Positions 33,163 to 43,855 of a stretch of 64,000 nt of DNA are shown here, one piece after another (within the stretch, counting starts at the first letter, position 1; each line of letters begins with the position of its first letter). Position numbers and translations under genes: made by a program. The notes under the pieces were generated by a model, which saw nothing but the letters and a program-made list of their open reading frames with translations, did no database searches and was not told where the DNA came from. The stretch covers positions 1 through 64,000 of the forward strand of contig JAUCBJ010001431.1 in assembly GCA_032718475.1 (NCBI GenBank). The letters run 5' to 3'. The DNA comes from Nemertoderma westbladi (Eukaryota; Xenacoelomorpha; Nemertodermatida; Nemertodermatidae).

Positions 33163-33740
33163 TGTGAGCGGATACAATTCCGCCCCATTACCCCCATAGA
33201 GTTGGGAAGTGGCGCCTTTTCAGCAATATTGGGGATATGGGGTTACTCACAATTAACCTCGTATAACAACCAATAATGGGGACAACATACAGCCCCAAAG
33301 AGCCACACACAAAAGAGGTTAGAGGTCAAGCTACCTCGAGAGGGGAAGTAACAGCAGCGGGGGGGGGGGGGGGGGAGCACTCCCACAGAGGTGGGAGCCG
33401 AGAATTAGTATATTAACCAATGGGAGCGGAGAGCATCCACTGAACGAAGGCCAAGGTAGTGTAGCCATAATTAGACATATATATTATATCTCATTACCGG
33501 TCAGTCGTTCAGTTTACTCAGTCATCAAGTGCAGATCGGTGACATTTCGTACCGTCATCGTCACTATCAGTTATCTCATTACTGCTGTACTGCAACTGCA
33601 TTATCTGTCATCTGTGCTATCATATATCTCATTACCGTTAATCTATAACAATATCTAGGCAATAACAACAACAAACTATTATCTTTTCCCAATTGACGCG
33701 TAACGTAACTAACCGGTCGGGATCCCCTGATCCCGTCACA
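33163..33740 (+). repeat. 3' LTR of BEL element A
   Basis: Begins TGTGAGCGG right after the polypurine tract and ends ...GATCCCGTCACA, like the 5' LTR of element C (TGTTAG...GGATCCCGTCACA). A gggatcccctgatccc hairpin lies at the end, and the element C LTR has gggatcctctttggatccc there. The interior is diverged. No 5' LTR partner is found in the window, so no age can be given. Confidence 0.75.
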
Positions 33741-34002
33741 TTTATTCCAAAATTTTAACATTACGAAATTATTGTACATACACATTATAAGTGATAGAAA
33801 CTGCACAAATTAAATTAGTTGCTGTATAAATGAATGTAAAAATGACATAAATTATGTTATAAATAAGTTAGCTTATATTTATCACGGCGTTTGGAGACAT
33901 GTAATAATAATATAGCTAGGCCCTACTGGTTATTAATAGCTATACCCCGCATACCGGTAGGTAATGCAGTAGGCCTATCTGGCTGTGAGGTAAATTTCCA
34001 CC

Positions 34003-34093
34003 TATTGTTTACATGGCATCCAATGACGGCGTTAAGTAATGTCCCCTCAGTGGACATTACTTAACGCCGTCATGGGTTTCCACGTAAACAATA
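34003..34093. repeat. 91-bp palindrome, 42-bp arms
   Basis: The arms 34003-34044 and 34052-34093 are reverse complements with few mismatches; the inner 22 (atgacggcgttaagtaatgt and two more bases) are perfect, and the loop is 7 bases. A related acggcgttgagtaatgtt occurs at 34188. Likely a small foldback. Confidence 0.9.
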
Positions 34094-35979
34094 ACACCAA
34101 ATACAATACTAAATGTTCAGGCCAATACAATGCTGTATTGTCCTCTAAAGTTGTAAAGTGCTAAATAACAACTCGCTGTTAATACTAACGGCGTTGAGTA
34201 ATGTTACAATTTTGGAATAACAATAATTTACGTACAGTAGCTAGTCCCGTCACTGCAAACTGGATAATAAAGCAGCACTCATTAACATAAATGGAAATAA
34301 TACATTCTGGAATACGGTAATTGAAATTGTTTCCATGTCATTGATTACTTTACAGCGTTCCGTTCTATAGGCCGCAACGCTGCAAAGTAGTACTCTGCAG
34401 CGTTACGAGTAATTCACCAGAACGCTTTTAGGTTGCCAAAATGTAACAAAATCAATTATAACAAAAATTATAATATACAATTTTTCAGTTGCATATTATT
34501 GGTCCTCCACACCATCCTTACAATTAATTACTACCGTTTAAATGTTCTAGAACATTTAGCGGTAGCTAGTATCATACGGTGGTAAGGCCGTCAATATAAC
34601 AAATTAATATGCAGTATCTCTGCAAACCCGCCTTACTTCCCATAAACATATAAAATAAAAGAAACATGAAGAATATGCAACAATCGGCTCTCTTACAAAT
34701 CTTTATAATAAAAGTCTTCCCGTCGCAGTTACCTAAATAAAATAGACCCGTACTGTACATCAACCTAACAAATCTAAAAGAACTGGGAAAAACAAAAACC
34801 ACGTATAATAAACCCATGCTCGGACTACTGTACTACACCAATCGGCCTCGTACTGTATATTAACTCGTATATACAATATATAAATAAATATATAAATATA
34901 TACTCGTATATACAGTATATAGAAAGAAAGAGAGAAATACACCACACCATTAACTTTAATAATAAAATTTATGTAAAAAATAATGAGAGGGCGGGGTGGG
35001 TGGTAATGCGTTTGTTTGTCATTGGAACAGCAATAGCGAAGCTAGTGCAGCTGGTTCCAATGGCGTTATTATTCTTGAGTGTGAGGGGGGGGGGGGGGCG
35101 TGGTCGTTGCGGGGGGGGGGGGGTGGGTGTGGGGGGGTGCAGTCTGTACAACATTTGGATGCAGTTATTAATAGTAATAATTATAATTCTGAGCTTAATA
35201 CATCATGAGGCTCGCAGCTTACCGCAGTTCGTGTAGGTTGTTGGAATGATTGGAGTAAAGAGCAATATAAGTGCAATTTCTATTATTATAATTAATTTTG
35301 TAATTTAAACTCGTGTCAAATTACATTATCTTGAGTAATAACTTCAATGACCTTATTTTCAACAATGTTATTGCTTACTGTAGCACTGTAGAACATCCAC
35401 AACAGGATGACGTAAGCTTCATTTGTGTCGGCCGCAAGGATGGGAAACATGGATACAAGCGGCTGAACAACAATAGTCGTCAAGGGAAGTCAGGTTAGGG
35501 TATCATTACGAGTAAATAGGAGAGGAGAAAGTAATAGCTGTGTTGCCGGAAAACCAGTCTATAACAGCGGCACTGACCATGACAAGGATACTGTCGCGGA
35601 ACTTCCAAAGACTAAGTCAATAAGAAGTGGCAGGCGATCTAGACTAGAGTTGCAGAAAAAAGCCTGGAAGAGCTCCATTTCGTTGTCTTGGAGAGTGAGA
35701 AGGAGAAGCTGCCCATAGAAGGATAGGAACAGGAAGAAGGAATGTGTGGAAATTAAGAGAGGTATTCTCTTCCTCAATCGGGATAAGTTGCAGAATGAGA
35801 CTCGTCGTGTGACGCAGGATAATTGTTGGGCTGCAACATAGTTTCGCTGTCACTTTTGTGAAAATGTTAAATTGACAATGGAATTAAATTAATTAAACGA
35901 AACCAAAAAACACTTATAAATATGAGAGTACATAAATAAGTTTATTGATCGTACGGAATATTCATAATATTAATAATAT
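34094..35979. other. AT-rich spacer with G-runs, no gene called
   Basis: Contains aacgctgca...tgcagcgtt (34373-34402), an aaatgttctagaacattt palindrome (34540), a tatata tract (34860-34920) and long G-runs at 35086-35098 and 35109-35121 that could form quadruplexes. Short ORFs show no domain. Confidence 0.4.
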
Positions 35980-35986
35980 TTACAAA

Positions 35987-36483
35987 ATAATATAAAATAC
36001 TGCTAGGATATTGAGCGATTTGTGGCCTTTGCGGTCCATAAATGCAAAACACTTTGCTTTTCCGACTGGTACCACAACATGTGTACAGTCCAATGCACCC
36101 ACTATACCAGGAATTCCTGTCAATCCCATAAAGCTCTCCTGTGTCCTACACTTTTGGTCCCCTTGTGGGAACGATATGAATTTGTCAATGTTTCCAACTA
36201 TATTTGGGATTACCCAGATTGCTCGACAGGCGCTGGACTTGGCCACACCGAAACAATAACCGGTGGTAATGGGCAGTTCTTAGAAGAAGCGAAGCAACAC
36301 AACCAACCCATCTCTAAATTCTTCTAGGAGATACCTGACAGATTCCTTGTCAAACCTGTAACGCTGATAAAATTCAAAGTCATTGTAGACCTGGAAAGGG
36401 TTAAATCTGTCCAAAATCCGCCGTTTTGGCATTTCGTATTGTCGTCGACGAGATTCATATAATATAAACTGACGAGCCGCCAT
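35987..36483 (-). pseudogene. PIF/Harbinger transposase (HARBI1-like) fragment
   Basis: Minus strand. 36483-36280 encodes an N-terminal piece with FNPFQVYNDFEFYQRYRFDK and LLEEFRDGL, as in HARBI1-like nucleases. After a deletion or frameshift, 36246-35987 encodes IPGIVGALDCTHVVVP and a RKGHKSLNIL motif, which in this DDE family carries the first catalytic Asp (usually G-A-I-D-G-T-H). The domain stops before the second Asp and the Glu. The part between the two pieces is shortened. A dead fragment. Confidence 0.75.
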
Positions 36484-37129
36484 CCTAATTATATATAAAT
36501 GGATTTTCTTTATTATTTTTTTGTGTTAATAATAGACACCTCCGAAAATAAAAAAAAATGTAGTAAAGTGTCTAAAGTAAAATGTATACATGTAAAGTGG
36601 AAATAATGTATGTAAAGTGGTGTACAGTATATACATTATGATGGGGTTCAATCAAAACAAATGAAATATATTTGTAATCAATCGCAAGTAATAATATCCG
36701 AATCCGACCAACAAAAGTAAATACAACAGTATTTACTTTTGTCACGGCAAATGATTCCATCAACTAAATATTCTACTAATATTACGCAATTGATTATAGA
36801 AAAATAAGTGCCGGCGACACTAATAATTAACAAACGCCAAATTAATAGGTAGTTGATTGACGATACGATAGTTGATTGGCATAATTGAAATGGAACTCAA
36901 CCTACAACACAACTTATAATGGAAACCGTGCGCCGAAAACCGAGCGCGGAAACCGGGTAACTATGTGGCGGTTCTTCTGCCCAGGGCCGCTTTCCACGTT
37001 GCCGATGTAAACGATCTGACCCTTGAACGAATTGCTCGCGTTCGAAGTTTGTTTCGCAGTCTAGGCGGTGGGCTCGGTACTGTTGTATTACCTCCCGGTT
37101 GAATGTTTTTCAACTGTGTTTCAAACTGT
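36484..37129. other. No gene seen
   Basis: AT-rich to 36890, then a GC-richer stretch (36910-37080) with no ORF or repeat that I recognise. Confidence 0.4.
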
Positions 37130-37591
37130 TTTTCAAGTCTTCATCGAGTGTATTTTAACCAACTAATTTTAGTGCTTTGGATGATAGGCCTATCTACACT
37201 ATGGAATCGTACTGTGGGGAGGAACCTACCCAACTACTTTGAAACCTCCAAACCTCTACGCATAAAAATCAATAAACTACTCCGATGTATTACAATTAGT
37301 CACCATCGTGCTTCCGCTAACCCTCTTTACAAATCTTTAGGAATTCTCCCTGTAGACCTCCTCTTCAAACACCAAGTGGCCCTTCTAATGTACGACGTAG
37401 ATAAACAGGTCATCCCTTCCACCTCTACTATTGGTTCTCTCTTCACTAAAATCTCCGCAACACACAACTACTCCACCCGCGCTTCCGCACGTGGCAACTT
37501 CTCTATCCCTCCCGTGCGATTAACCTATATTCTAAGATCCCTGAATTTCCTGAGCCCGAAGTTGTGGAACAGTATCCCATCCGAAATATGA
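37130..37591 (+). pseudogene. LINE C-terminal fragment (post-RT domain)
   Basis: The frame reads KINKLLRCITISHHRASANP, LYKSLGILPVDLLFKHQVAL, YSTRASARGNFSIPPV and LSPKLWNSIPSEI. This is the usual order behind the RT of Jockey/CR1/L2-like LINEs (polymerisation-proximal helix, L-x-I-L, N/S-TR, WN-x-LP). The RT itself is missing, so it is a 5'-truncated 3' end. It abuts the right arm of the inverted duplication at 37697. Confidence 0.75.
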
Positions 37592-37887
37592 AGCAAATCG
37601 ACATCGAAAATCATATTTTCTAAGTACCTAAAATCTTATTTCATTTCAACTCTGTAAATTGCAAAGCCTTTCTTTCACAATATCAACTCTTATTTAAAAA
37701 TTCTTACTAACTTCTACTGACTTCTACTTACTTATTATTTTATTATTTTTATTATTTATTTTATTATTTATATGTGGGAAGGGTGTCTCGCCCTCATTCC
37801 CACCCCCCTCAGTCCAAAATATTGGATGACTAAACTTCATCTAAATTCATCTAAACTTCGAGGGCGATTCTTCCAACAGGCACTCTC

Positions 37888-38199
37888 TCACTGCTCCCCT
37901 TGTAGGTCCTGTAGGATTCGCCACACTCTCCTCGCCAATTCCAACTCACCAGGAATTGGTTCTCCCTCTTCTGCCACCCTAAAATCGGGTCTCTCCACCG
38001 CCTTCTTAATTTCCTGATCTCCTGGCAGCAAAATGCCACCCTTCATCTGGTTGTCTCCCGGTGGCAGAATGGAAAGAAACTGAAAGAACAGACAAAACAG
38101 AACGAGCAATAGTAATCCTATCCCTTTCCATCCTGTCTTCTTACTCAACCTCCCCCTTGTCGGTATGACTCTCAACCGGACCGGTGTCTCTTCTGGGCA
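37888..38199 (-). CDS. Read-through extension with membrane segment (right arm)
   Basis: Continues in frame from the amber stop of the gag-protease gene at 38200. CPEE, a basic stretch, then IGLLLLVLFCLFFQFLSIL. Because of one extra T relative to the left arm the tail reads DFRVAEEGEPIPGELELARR and ends at a TGA. No ATG is near its start. Which tail is ancestral cannot be told here. Confidence 0.35.
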   Translation of the reverse strand, partial: CPEETPVRLRVIPTRGRLSKKTGWKGIGLLLLVLFCLFFQFLSILPPGDNQMKGGILLPGDQEIKKAVERPDFRVAEEGEPIPGELELARRVWRILQDLQGEQ

Positions 38200-40083
38200 C
38201 TACTCTGGACACTCCTCCGGACACTCCTCCAGACACTCCTCCGGACACTCCTTTGGACACTCCTCCGGACACTCCTCCAGACATCTCGCTGTCCACTCCT
38301 CTCCATCCCCATACCGATACTTGCTGGGAACATCCTTGTTCCATCCCATTGTCTCTAAGTCTTCCGCATCAAATCCATTCTCCTCCGCCCACTCTCTTAC
38401 TGTTACTTCCCCGTCTGGCTTATCTACCATCTCCGGTTTCTTGTCTTCGTCCTCAACGGTGCCTGGTAGCATGCACCCCGATGTCTCCGACACCCTGTGT
38501 GGAATCTTGGTTTTAATTGGGCTACTAAGCATCCATCCGAACGGCATGAGAATCGCCATCGGATCCCGCTGTCTGTCTTCCCCGAAGATCGTCTGTACTC
38601 TTTCGTGGGCTGTCAGGCAGTCCATACCCACTATGATGGATACCTTCGAGATGTCCACCTCTAGTATTGAAAAATCGATATCGTCCAGGAACCGGTACTG
38701 CTCGACCTCGATGTTAGTTGGTCTCCTGGCATTTATATTTATCGATTCTATGATCTGAATGGGGTCTATGGTCGCCCCATAGTCACACCCCGGTGCTATT
38801 GCTGATATCTTGCACCGTCCCGTCCTCATCTCCAGGACCTCATCTTTACTTGAGACAGTAGTTACCGCCATCCTACTCGGCCTCGTCTTTAGCCCTATCT
38901 CTTCGGCCACCCAATTCTCCACCAGCGTGAAGGCTGCTCCACTGTCGACCAGCATTAATGTTGTGACTGATCGGCCGCCCCTTCCTGTTATCTTCACTGG
39001 TACTACCCCGAGTAGTACTTTCCTCTTTCTCCTTGCTCCTGTCATGCTTGTAGCCATCGTTTGGCCTCCAGTCTCATCGTCCCCTATTGCTGTTTCTCTA
39101 CACTCTCCGGATCTGTGTCCTTCTACCACGCATCGATGACATAGTCCGTTTGCGTCTATGTAGGCTACACGATCTTGTTTGGGCAATGCTTGCCAGTGCT
39201 TACAACTCATGGTCTTATGGGTTCCGTCCCGATGTAATTGACATTCGAATCCTGGATTATAGCGTTCCCTGTATAGTCCTTCACGTATCGCGCGTAGGTT
39301 TATATCTACCGATTTAGTGTTTTGGTTATTTAGACTCAGCTTACTGGGTATGTTGGGATTATGTTTATTTGTGGTGTTATTTTCTTTCTGTCCCTGCCAC
39401 GGTGTGGCTCTACTCCCAGCTAACTGTGGGCTTGTAGCCCCCTGTGTGGCCGCGTATGGTAGCGACTGTCTTACTCTCGGTAATGGATCTGCAGGATTGT
39501 GTTCGGGTTTAGGCCTGTTGTATTCGGTCTTTGGTGCCTTCCCCAAACTATCCTCACTATAGACTGGGTCTGTGATCAACTCTGCTTCGTAGTTGAGGAA
39601 GTTCGACATTTCCTCTAGCCCTGGCTCCGCACCTTTCTTCTCCCGGGTGGAGAAGGCGATCTTCCTCCACTTGCTCCGCAGCCAGATCGGCAGTGCCTGC
39701 GCTATCGTGGTGATATTATTAGATGCGTTGAGTTCGTATGGCGCGTCTAGCGTCTTCAGCACGATTAACACCTTCTCGACTTTGTTTGCAAACATCTTTA
39801 TGCTAACGGGGTTATCCTGTAGGCCACCCGATGTTATACCCCTCAGGGTTTGCCGGATGATCTTGGCTGGGTGTCCGTATTCCCTGTCTAGGGCCCGCCA
39901 TGCAGTCGTGAAGCCGCCCTTGATGCCCTGATACTGCCTCACGATGTCATACGCTGGGCCTCCTGTATATACCTGTAGATATTTTAGGCACTCCGCCTGC
40001 GTCAGGTTCTTACTTAATATCTCATTGCTGTACATGCGCCGAAATTGCAGGTATTTGCGAAACTCCAGGAAGGCAGTCCTCAT
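38200..40083 (-). CDS. gag-protease of BEL element A (right arm), intact
   Basis: An uninterrupted 627-codon gene with ATG at 40083. DUF1759-like capsid region (about residues 5-150, with GGFTTAWRALDREYGHP), a linker, zinc knuckles (CQLHRDGTHKTMSCKHW, CHRCVVEGHRSGEC, about 285-335), and retropepsin (LVDSGAAFTLV, about 376-386; VSIIVGMDCLTAHE, about 482-495). After FGWMLSSPIK, where a complete element enters RT, the protein instead ends in an acidic segment and seven CPEE-type tetrapeptides, then TAG. The N-terminal gag half present in element C is missing. It could supply capsid and protease but no polymerase. Its intact state contrasts with the left-arm copy. Confidence 0.85.
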   Translation of the reverse strand: MRTAFLEFRKYLQFRRMYSNEILSKNLTQAECLKYLQVYTGGPAYDIVRQYQGIKGGFTTAWRALDREYGHPAKIIRQTLRGITSGGLQDNPVSIKMFANKVEKVLIVLKTLDAPYELNASNNITTIAQALPIWLRSKWRKIAFSTREKKGAEPGLEEMSNFLNYEAELITDPVYSEDSLGKAPKTEYNRPKPEHNPADPLPRVRQSLPYAATQGATSPQLAGSRATPWQGQKENNTTNKHNPNIPSKLSLNNQNTKSVDINLRAIREGLYRERYNPGFECQLHRDGTHKTMSCKHWQALPKQDRVAYIDANGLCHRCVVEGHRSGECRETAIGDDETGGQTMATSMTGARRKRKVLLGVVPVKITGRGGRSVTTLMLVDSGAAFTLVENWVAEEIGLKTRPSRMAVTTVSSKDEVLEMRTGRCKISAIAPGCDYGATIDPIQIIESININARRPTNIEVEQYRFLDDIDFSILEVDISKVSIIVGMDCLTAHERVQTIFGEDRQRDPMAILMPFGWMLSSPIKTKIPHRVSETSGCMLPGTVEDEDKKPEMVDKPDGEVTVREWAEENGFDAEDLETMGWNKDVPSKYRYGDGEEWTARCLEECPEECPKECPEECLEECPEECPE

Positions 40084-40099
40084 CGAACCCTTCCTCCGT

Positions 40100-40310
40100 T
40101 TAGTCAGTCGATCCGTCGCAAGTTCCTGGTGCAGTCGGCAAGCTTTCCGAGTCCTTATTCAGGCTCGTAATAACTGCCGGTGACCAGGGACCGCTAAGGA
40201 TCTGTCTGTCGGTTTACGTCGCAAATCCCTGACACAATCAGCAGACTTTCCGAGTCCTTAGTCAGGCTCGTAATAACTGCTGTTGGCCAGGGATCGCTAA
40301 GGGCAGTGCT
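40100..40310 (-). repeat. About 110-bp tandem duplication (right arm)
   Basis: Inverted counterpart of 29287-29500, two copies of the cagttattacgagcctga block. Confidence 0.85.
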
Positions 40311-40792
40311 TGTCCCTAGGCCTAACGAGTTACCAAATCCATCTCTACAGGCAGCAGGAAGTTGGCTAGGCCTAATAGTATTCAGGTAAACCTGAGTACT
40401 GCTTGATTTTGCCTTCCACCCTTGGCCCTTAAATATCTGATATGAGTCCCGTACCCCGTAAGTCGCCCCAATATTCGCCCGTGAATCGCCCCCAGTCCAT
40501 TGAATATACCCAAATTCCATGTTCCCGTGCCCAGTACTGATATTGGAATATTCATTTTAAATAAATCCGAAAAATATTCAACTCGCGTTATGAAAAGTTG
40601 AAATACCGCGAACAGTCCCCCCCAATGACCTTCGTGAGGTCTATCGGTAGATCGAGTTTGCGTAGGTCATTTCCCATATAAAAAACCCAAATTTTAATAT
40701 TGCATAGTCCTGATGAATTTTTCCTAGAGTTAGTTTTATGTAAATATAAAAATAAATGTTTGATATAAATGTCCCTGGAATATCCTGGTCCT

Positions 40793-41922
40793 CTATTTCT
40801 TACTCTGATATGCTTTCCTCCTCTTCACCCATCTACTCTCATCAATCGCCAGTGCAGGTAGGGGAGCATCAACGTCCATCGCAAGCATCGCTTCAGCTTG
40901 TCTCCTGGTGGCTCTTCCTTTAGATGGTAGCGGGATCATATCCGTCCGTCTCTCCAACTCGGTAGTGCGTGCCTCTAGAAACCACTTTCTGTCACCAAAT
41001 TCTTCTTTGTAGGAGTATAAGCACCTGAGGATTTCGAAGGGACCGAATAATCCAGCGCTTAATTGTAGATCCACATAATGGAATGGTAGTGTCGCTGCCG
41101 TATGGAGGCGTTCTGGGAACGAGAAGTATCCGCACGCCATCTCTTGCGCGATATTTCGAGCGCTTCTCCGCACTTTGGTCTTTACGTGGTTATTGGCGTA
41201 GGCTTCAAACATAACCATATTTCCCATAGCTGTTACGTCCTTCGTAGGACACTTTATGTTACAACAACGGGGGCTTGCGGAATGTCCACGGAAACCGCAT
41301 GTTGTGCAGAGGTTATAGAGGGTTGGACAAACCGATACATCATGGCCCAATACCGCGCAATAGGGACAGTAAAGTATCCCAAGTAGCTGGAGACACGAAT
41401 CGGTAACCCGATTTCTCCTACCGAGTGGACACTGTTCCGAACCACAGTTTCAGCACACCTCCAGTTGCATCTCCCGGCCGAAGAATATCGGAATCGGTAT
41501 GACGGTGTAATACTCCAGTCGTCGGTCGCTTTTGGGGATACTCGCCATGGCCGGTAGCCCGCGGAATGCTGAGCTTTGGCGTAGTATGTTCTCACTACGA
41601 TAACCTTCTTTATAGCCTATAGCCTGCCGGTCGCATCCCGGGCGCCCGTGTCTGGCGGTGGATCCACTCGGTCTGTTTGGCGTACCATCGGGTAAGTCGC
41701 ATAGGGTCTTGTGGAACGGAGGGGGCCGTTGCCACAGCCGGTCGGCAAAGAGGTGCCGGGGCGTTCGCCAGAGGAATTCCGAGGAGATCTATGGGAGTTG
41801 GAGCAATGCTGGAACCCTTTGCAACCTGTATCGCTGAGCGGGTCCATTGGGTGCTGGTACTCGGAATCTCCAAAGACCAGTCTTCTCCCCCCAGGAACGG
41901 ATATGGAGACAACCTCTGACAT
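40793..41922 (-). pseudogene. Zinc-knuckle ORF (right arm)
   Basis: Two open blocks. 41912-41610 is Pro/Ala-rich and stays open where the left arm has TAG. 41350-40793 starts without ATG at the second knuckle (GHDVSVCP, CTTCGFRGHSASPRC) and runs intact for 185 codons through FEILRCLYSYKEEFGD to a basic end. A TGA inside the first knuckle and frame changes near 41600 still break it. It lacks the 57-bp patch of the left arm and so shows the pre-insertion frame. Homologous to 61677-62906. Confidence 0.6.
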
Positions 41923-41989
41923 GTGTCGCCAAAGTCACTCAGCGCGAAGGGTCTCTAACTCACTAACTCCCTAGCGGGGCTACCGGAGC

Positions 41990-42806
41990 CAAGTGGGGTG
42001 GATACGCTTTGCTTCCGTCACAGGTTTGGCCGAGGCAACCCGTATGGCGGCCGGTTCGTAAGCGACTTCCGGATCGAGTTGTCGCTTTGGGGTGGACAGC
42101 AGAACACCTTCCTGTAGCCATAATTCCTCCCCATCCGAAGATATCAGTGGTTCCTCTGCACCGAGGAGATCAACAATCGTAGGGATGTTGAAAGGTCCAT
42201 TATCATCCCAGGATGCGATGACGTGGAGCGTTTTCGTATCTCCCGGTGGAATGTTCTCTACCGCTTTGAACGCGTGGTCGATAACTTCATTCCACTCCTA
42301 GTCGATGAAGGATCTAGGAACCGCATTAATGAGTTTATCGAGAATTTTGCAGATTAACTTGGCAACGGTATATGATTCCATTACGACGTAGACATAGTTC
42401 CATCGATCCGGATTCTCCCACTTGTGGTGGATCGTCTACTTTCTTTCTACGTCCTTCCAACTCTACATCCTGTCCCCACCTCCTGTTTGGGTGTCGGGAA
42501 TATTCGACATATCAACACCAGACCATCTAGGGTTCCGAGGACGACAACCAATGATCCACCGTATTCCTTCGTCCCATACTTCTCCTGGTAGTCGTCGCAA
42601 TTCTGGATAACTGATATACGTTCCTCTCGCAGTGTCGCTGTACATTCCGCTAGGTTTCCCCAGTGGGTGAGGTATGTACTCTTATCGTCGACAAAACTTT
42701 GGCATCGCGCCAACGTAATCGCTTTCGAAGTGGGCGTTGCGTTTCCCTCGTTGTCGTATATCAAACATCGGGATTTGTAGACGCTTCGCCTTTTTTCATT
42801 TCTCAT
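41990..42806 (-). pseudogene. Exonuclease-like module remnant (right arm)
   Basis: Counterpart of 26750-27565. The first block (42806-42447) is open here, with CGA where the left arm has TGA. LIYDNEGNATP near its start is reminiscent of a DxE exo I motif (DNEG), as in element C (LDNEGT), but it is not in the same position relative to GGSLVVVLGTLDG, so this may be coincidence. The second block is broken by one shared stop. Inactive as read. Confidence 0.4.
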
Positions 42807-42922
42807 TTATTACTCACCACATTTCATCATTTATTTCCACATTTCATCATTTATTTCCACCATTACATCATTTATTTCCACATTTCTTTGGGGTTATAGC
42901 CCCCCGGCTATCATCATTTGTG

Positions 42923-43855
42923 GTTTCCATGGCAACGGACTTAGAAAAAAGTCTATGTATTTCAAGTCAATATTTATAACTCTATTTGTAGGAAAACTAT
43001 AATACATATAAACTTGGGATTTCTCAACTCAACTATAAGGTCCATAGCAGAGCCGATTGAGGTTAAATAGAAATTCCAGTTACCTTGGCAACCGGGCTAA
43101 ACAGATGTTAAAATTTATAAAATGTTAATTTGAAGCCTAAGGTTAATGTGTTATGTCTTGGGACCAACCCCTACCCCCACTATATGACTTATTCTGCGTC
43201 CGAATTTCATTGTTTAATTTTGCAGTTACCATGACAACCGCTGAAAACAGATGTTTTTATACAAAAATAACTCATTTGGACATAGACTTCGCGATAAAAT
43301 TTTACGAAATTGGATATGTGTTATCTGGACCACTAGTTGAAACTTTTAGTAAAACCTAAAACATTCCATAAATATCTTGTTACCATGGTAACTGGAGTTT
43401 ATTAAAGTCGATATCATTCAAGTCTAAATTCAATACTCTATTTGCAGCAAAATAATGTAATAAATATAAATTTGGGGTTTTAAAAGTCATCTGTAAGGTC
43501 CATATACAATCCATTCGAGTTTAATTACACAATCCAATTACCATAGCAACAAGACTAAACAGATGTTAAAATTTCTAAAATGATAATTTGAAACACAAGT
43601 TAATAGTATTATGACTTGGGACCAAGACCTACCCCCATTATATGACTTATTCTGCATCCGAATTACATTGTTCTATTTTTCAGTTTCCATGACAACCACT
43701 GCAAACAGATGCATTATGATAGAAAATCGGTAATATGGACATAAACTACAATATTTTCTGAAACTTGGTATGTGTTATCTGAACCACAATCTGGACTGAA
43801 TCTTTTTTCAAAGGTAAAACCAACAGTTCCAGAGAATTCTAGTTTCCATGGGAAT
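42923..43855. promoter_or_regulatory. Seven X-box motifs at about 153-bp spacing
   Basis: Sites: 42923-42936 gtttccatggcaac, 43079-43092 gttaccttggcaac, 43225-43238 gttaccatgacaac, 43379-43392 gttaccatggtaac (perfect palindrome), 43537-43550 attaccatagcaac, 43683-43696 gtttccatgacaac, 43842-43855 gtttccatgggaat. Spacings are 156, 146, 154, 158, 146 and 159. The surrounding sequence is also repeated (43000-43260 resembles 43470-43715), so the array is a tandem repeat of about 305 bp with two sites per unit. The first and fourth match the RFX consensus fully. It ends 120 bp before the FReD duplication. Confidence 0.6.

Larger units (their letters stand above)
37697..42921. repeat. Right arm of 5.2-kb inverted duplication
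   Basis: Reverse complement of 26622-31885. The inner edge joins a LINE tail and the outer edge joins an X-box repeat array, both unrelated to what flanks the left arm, so this copy looks inserted. It lacks the 57-bp patch, the TGA and TAG stops and the 4-base loss of the left arm. Confidence 0.95.

Noticed and set aside
35080-35145. Quadruplex-forming promoter
   Set aside because: Long G-runs are present, but no gene start lies nearby and such runs recur throughout the window's repeats.
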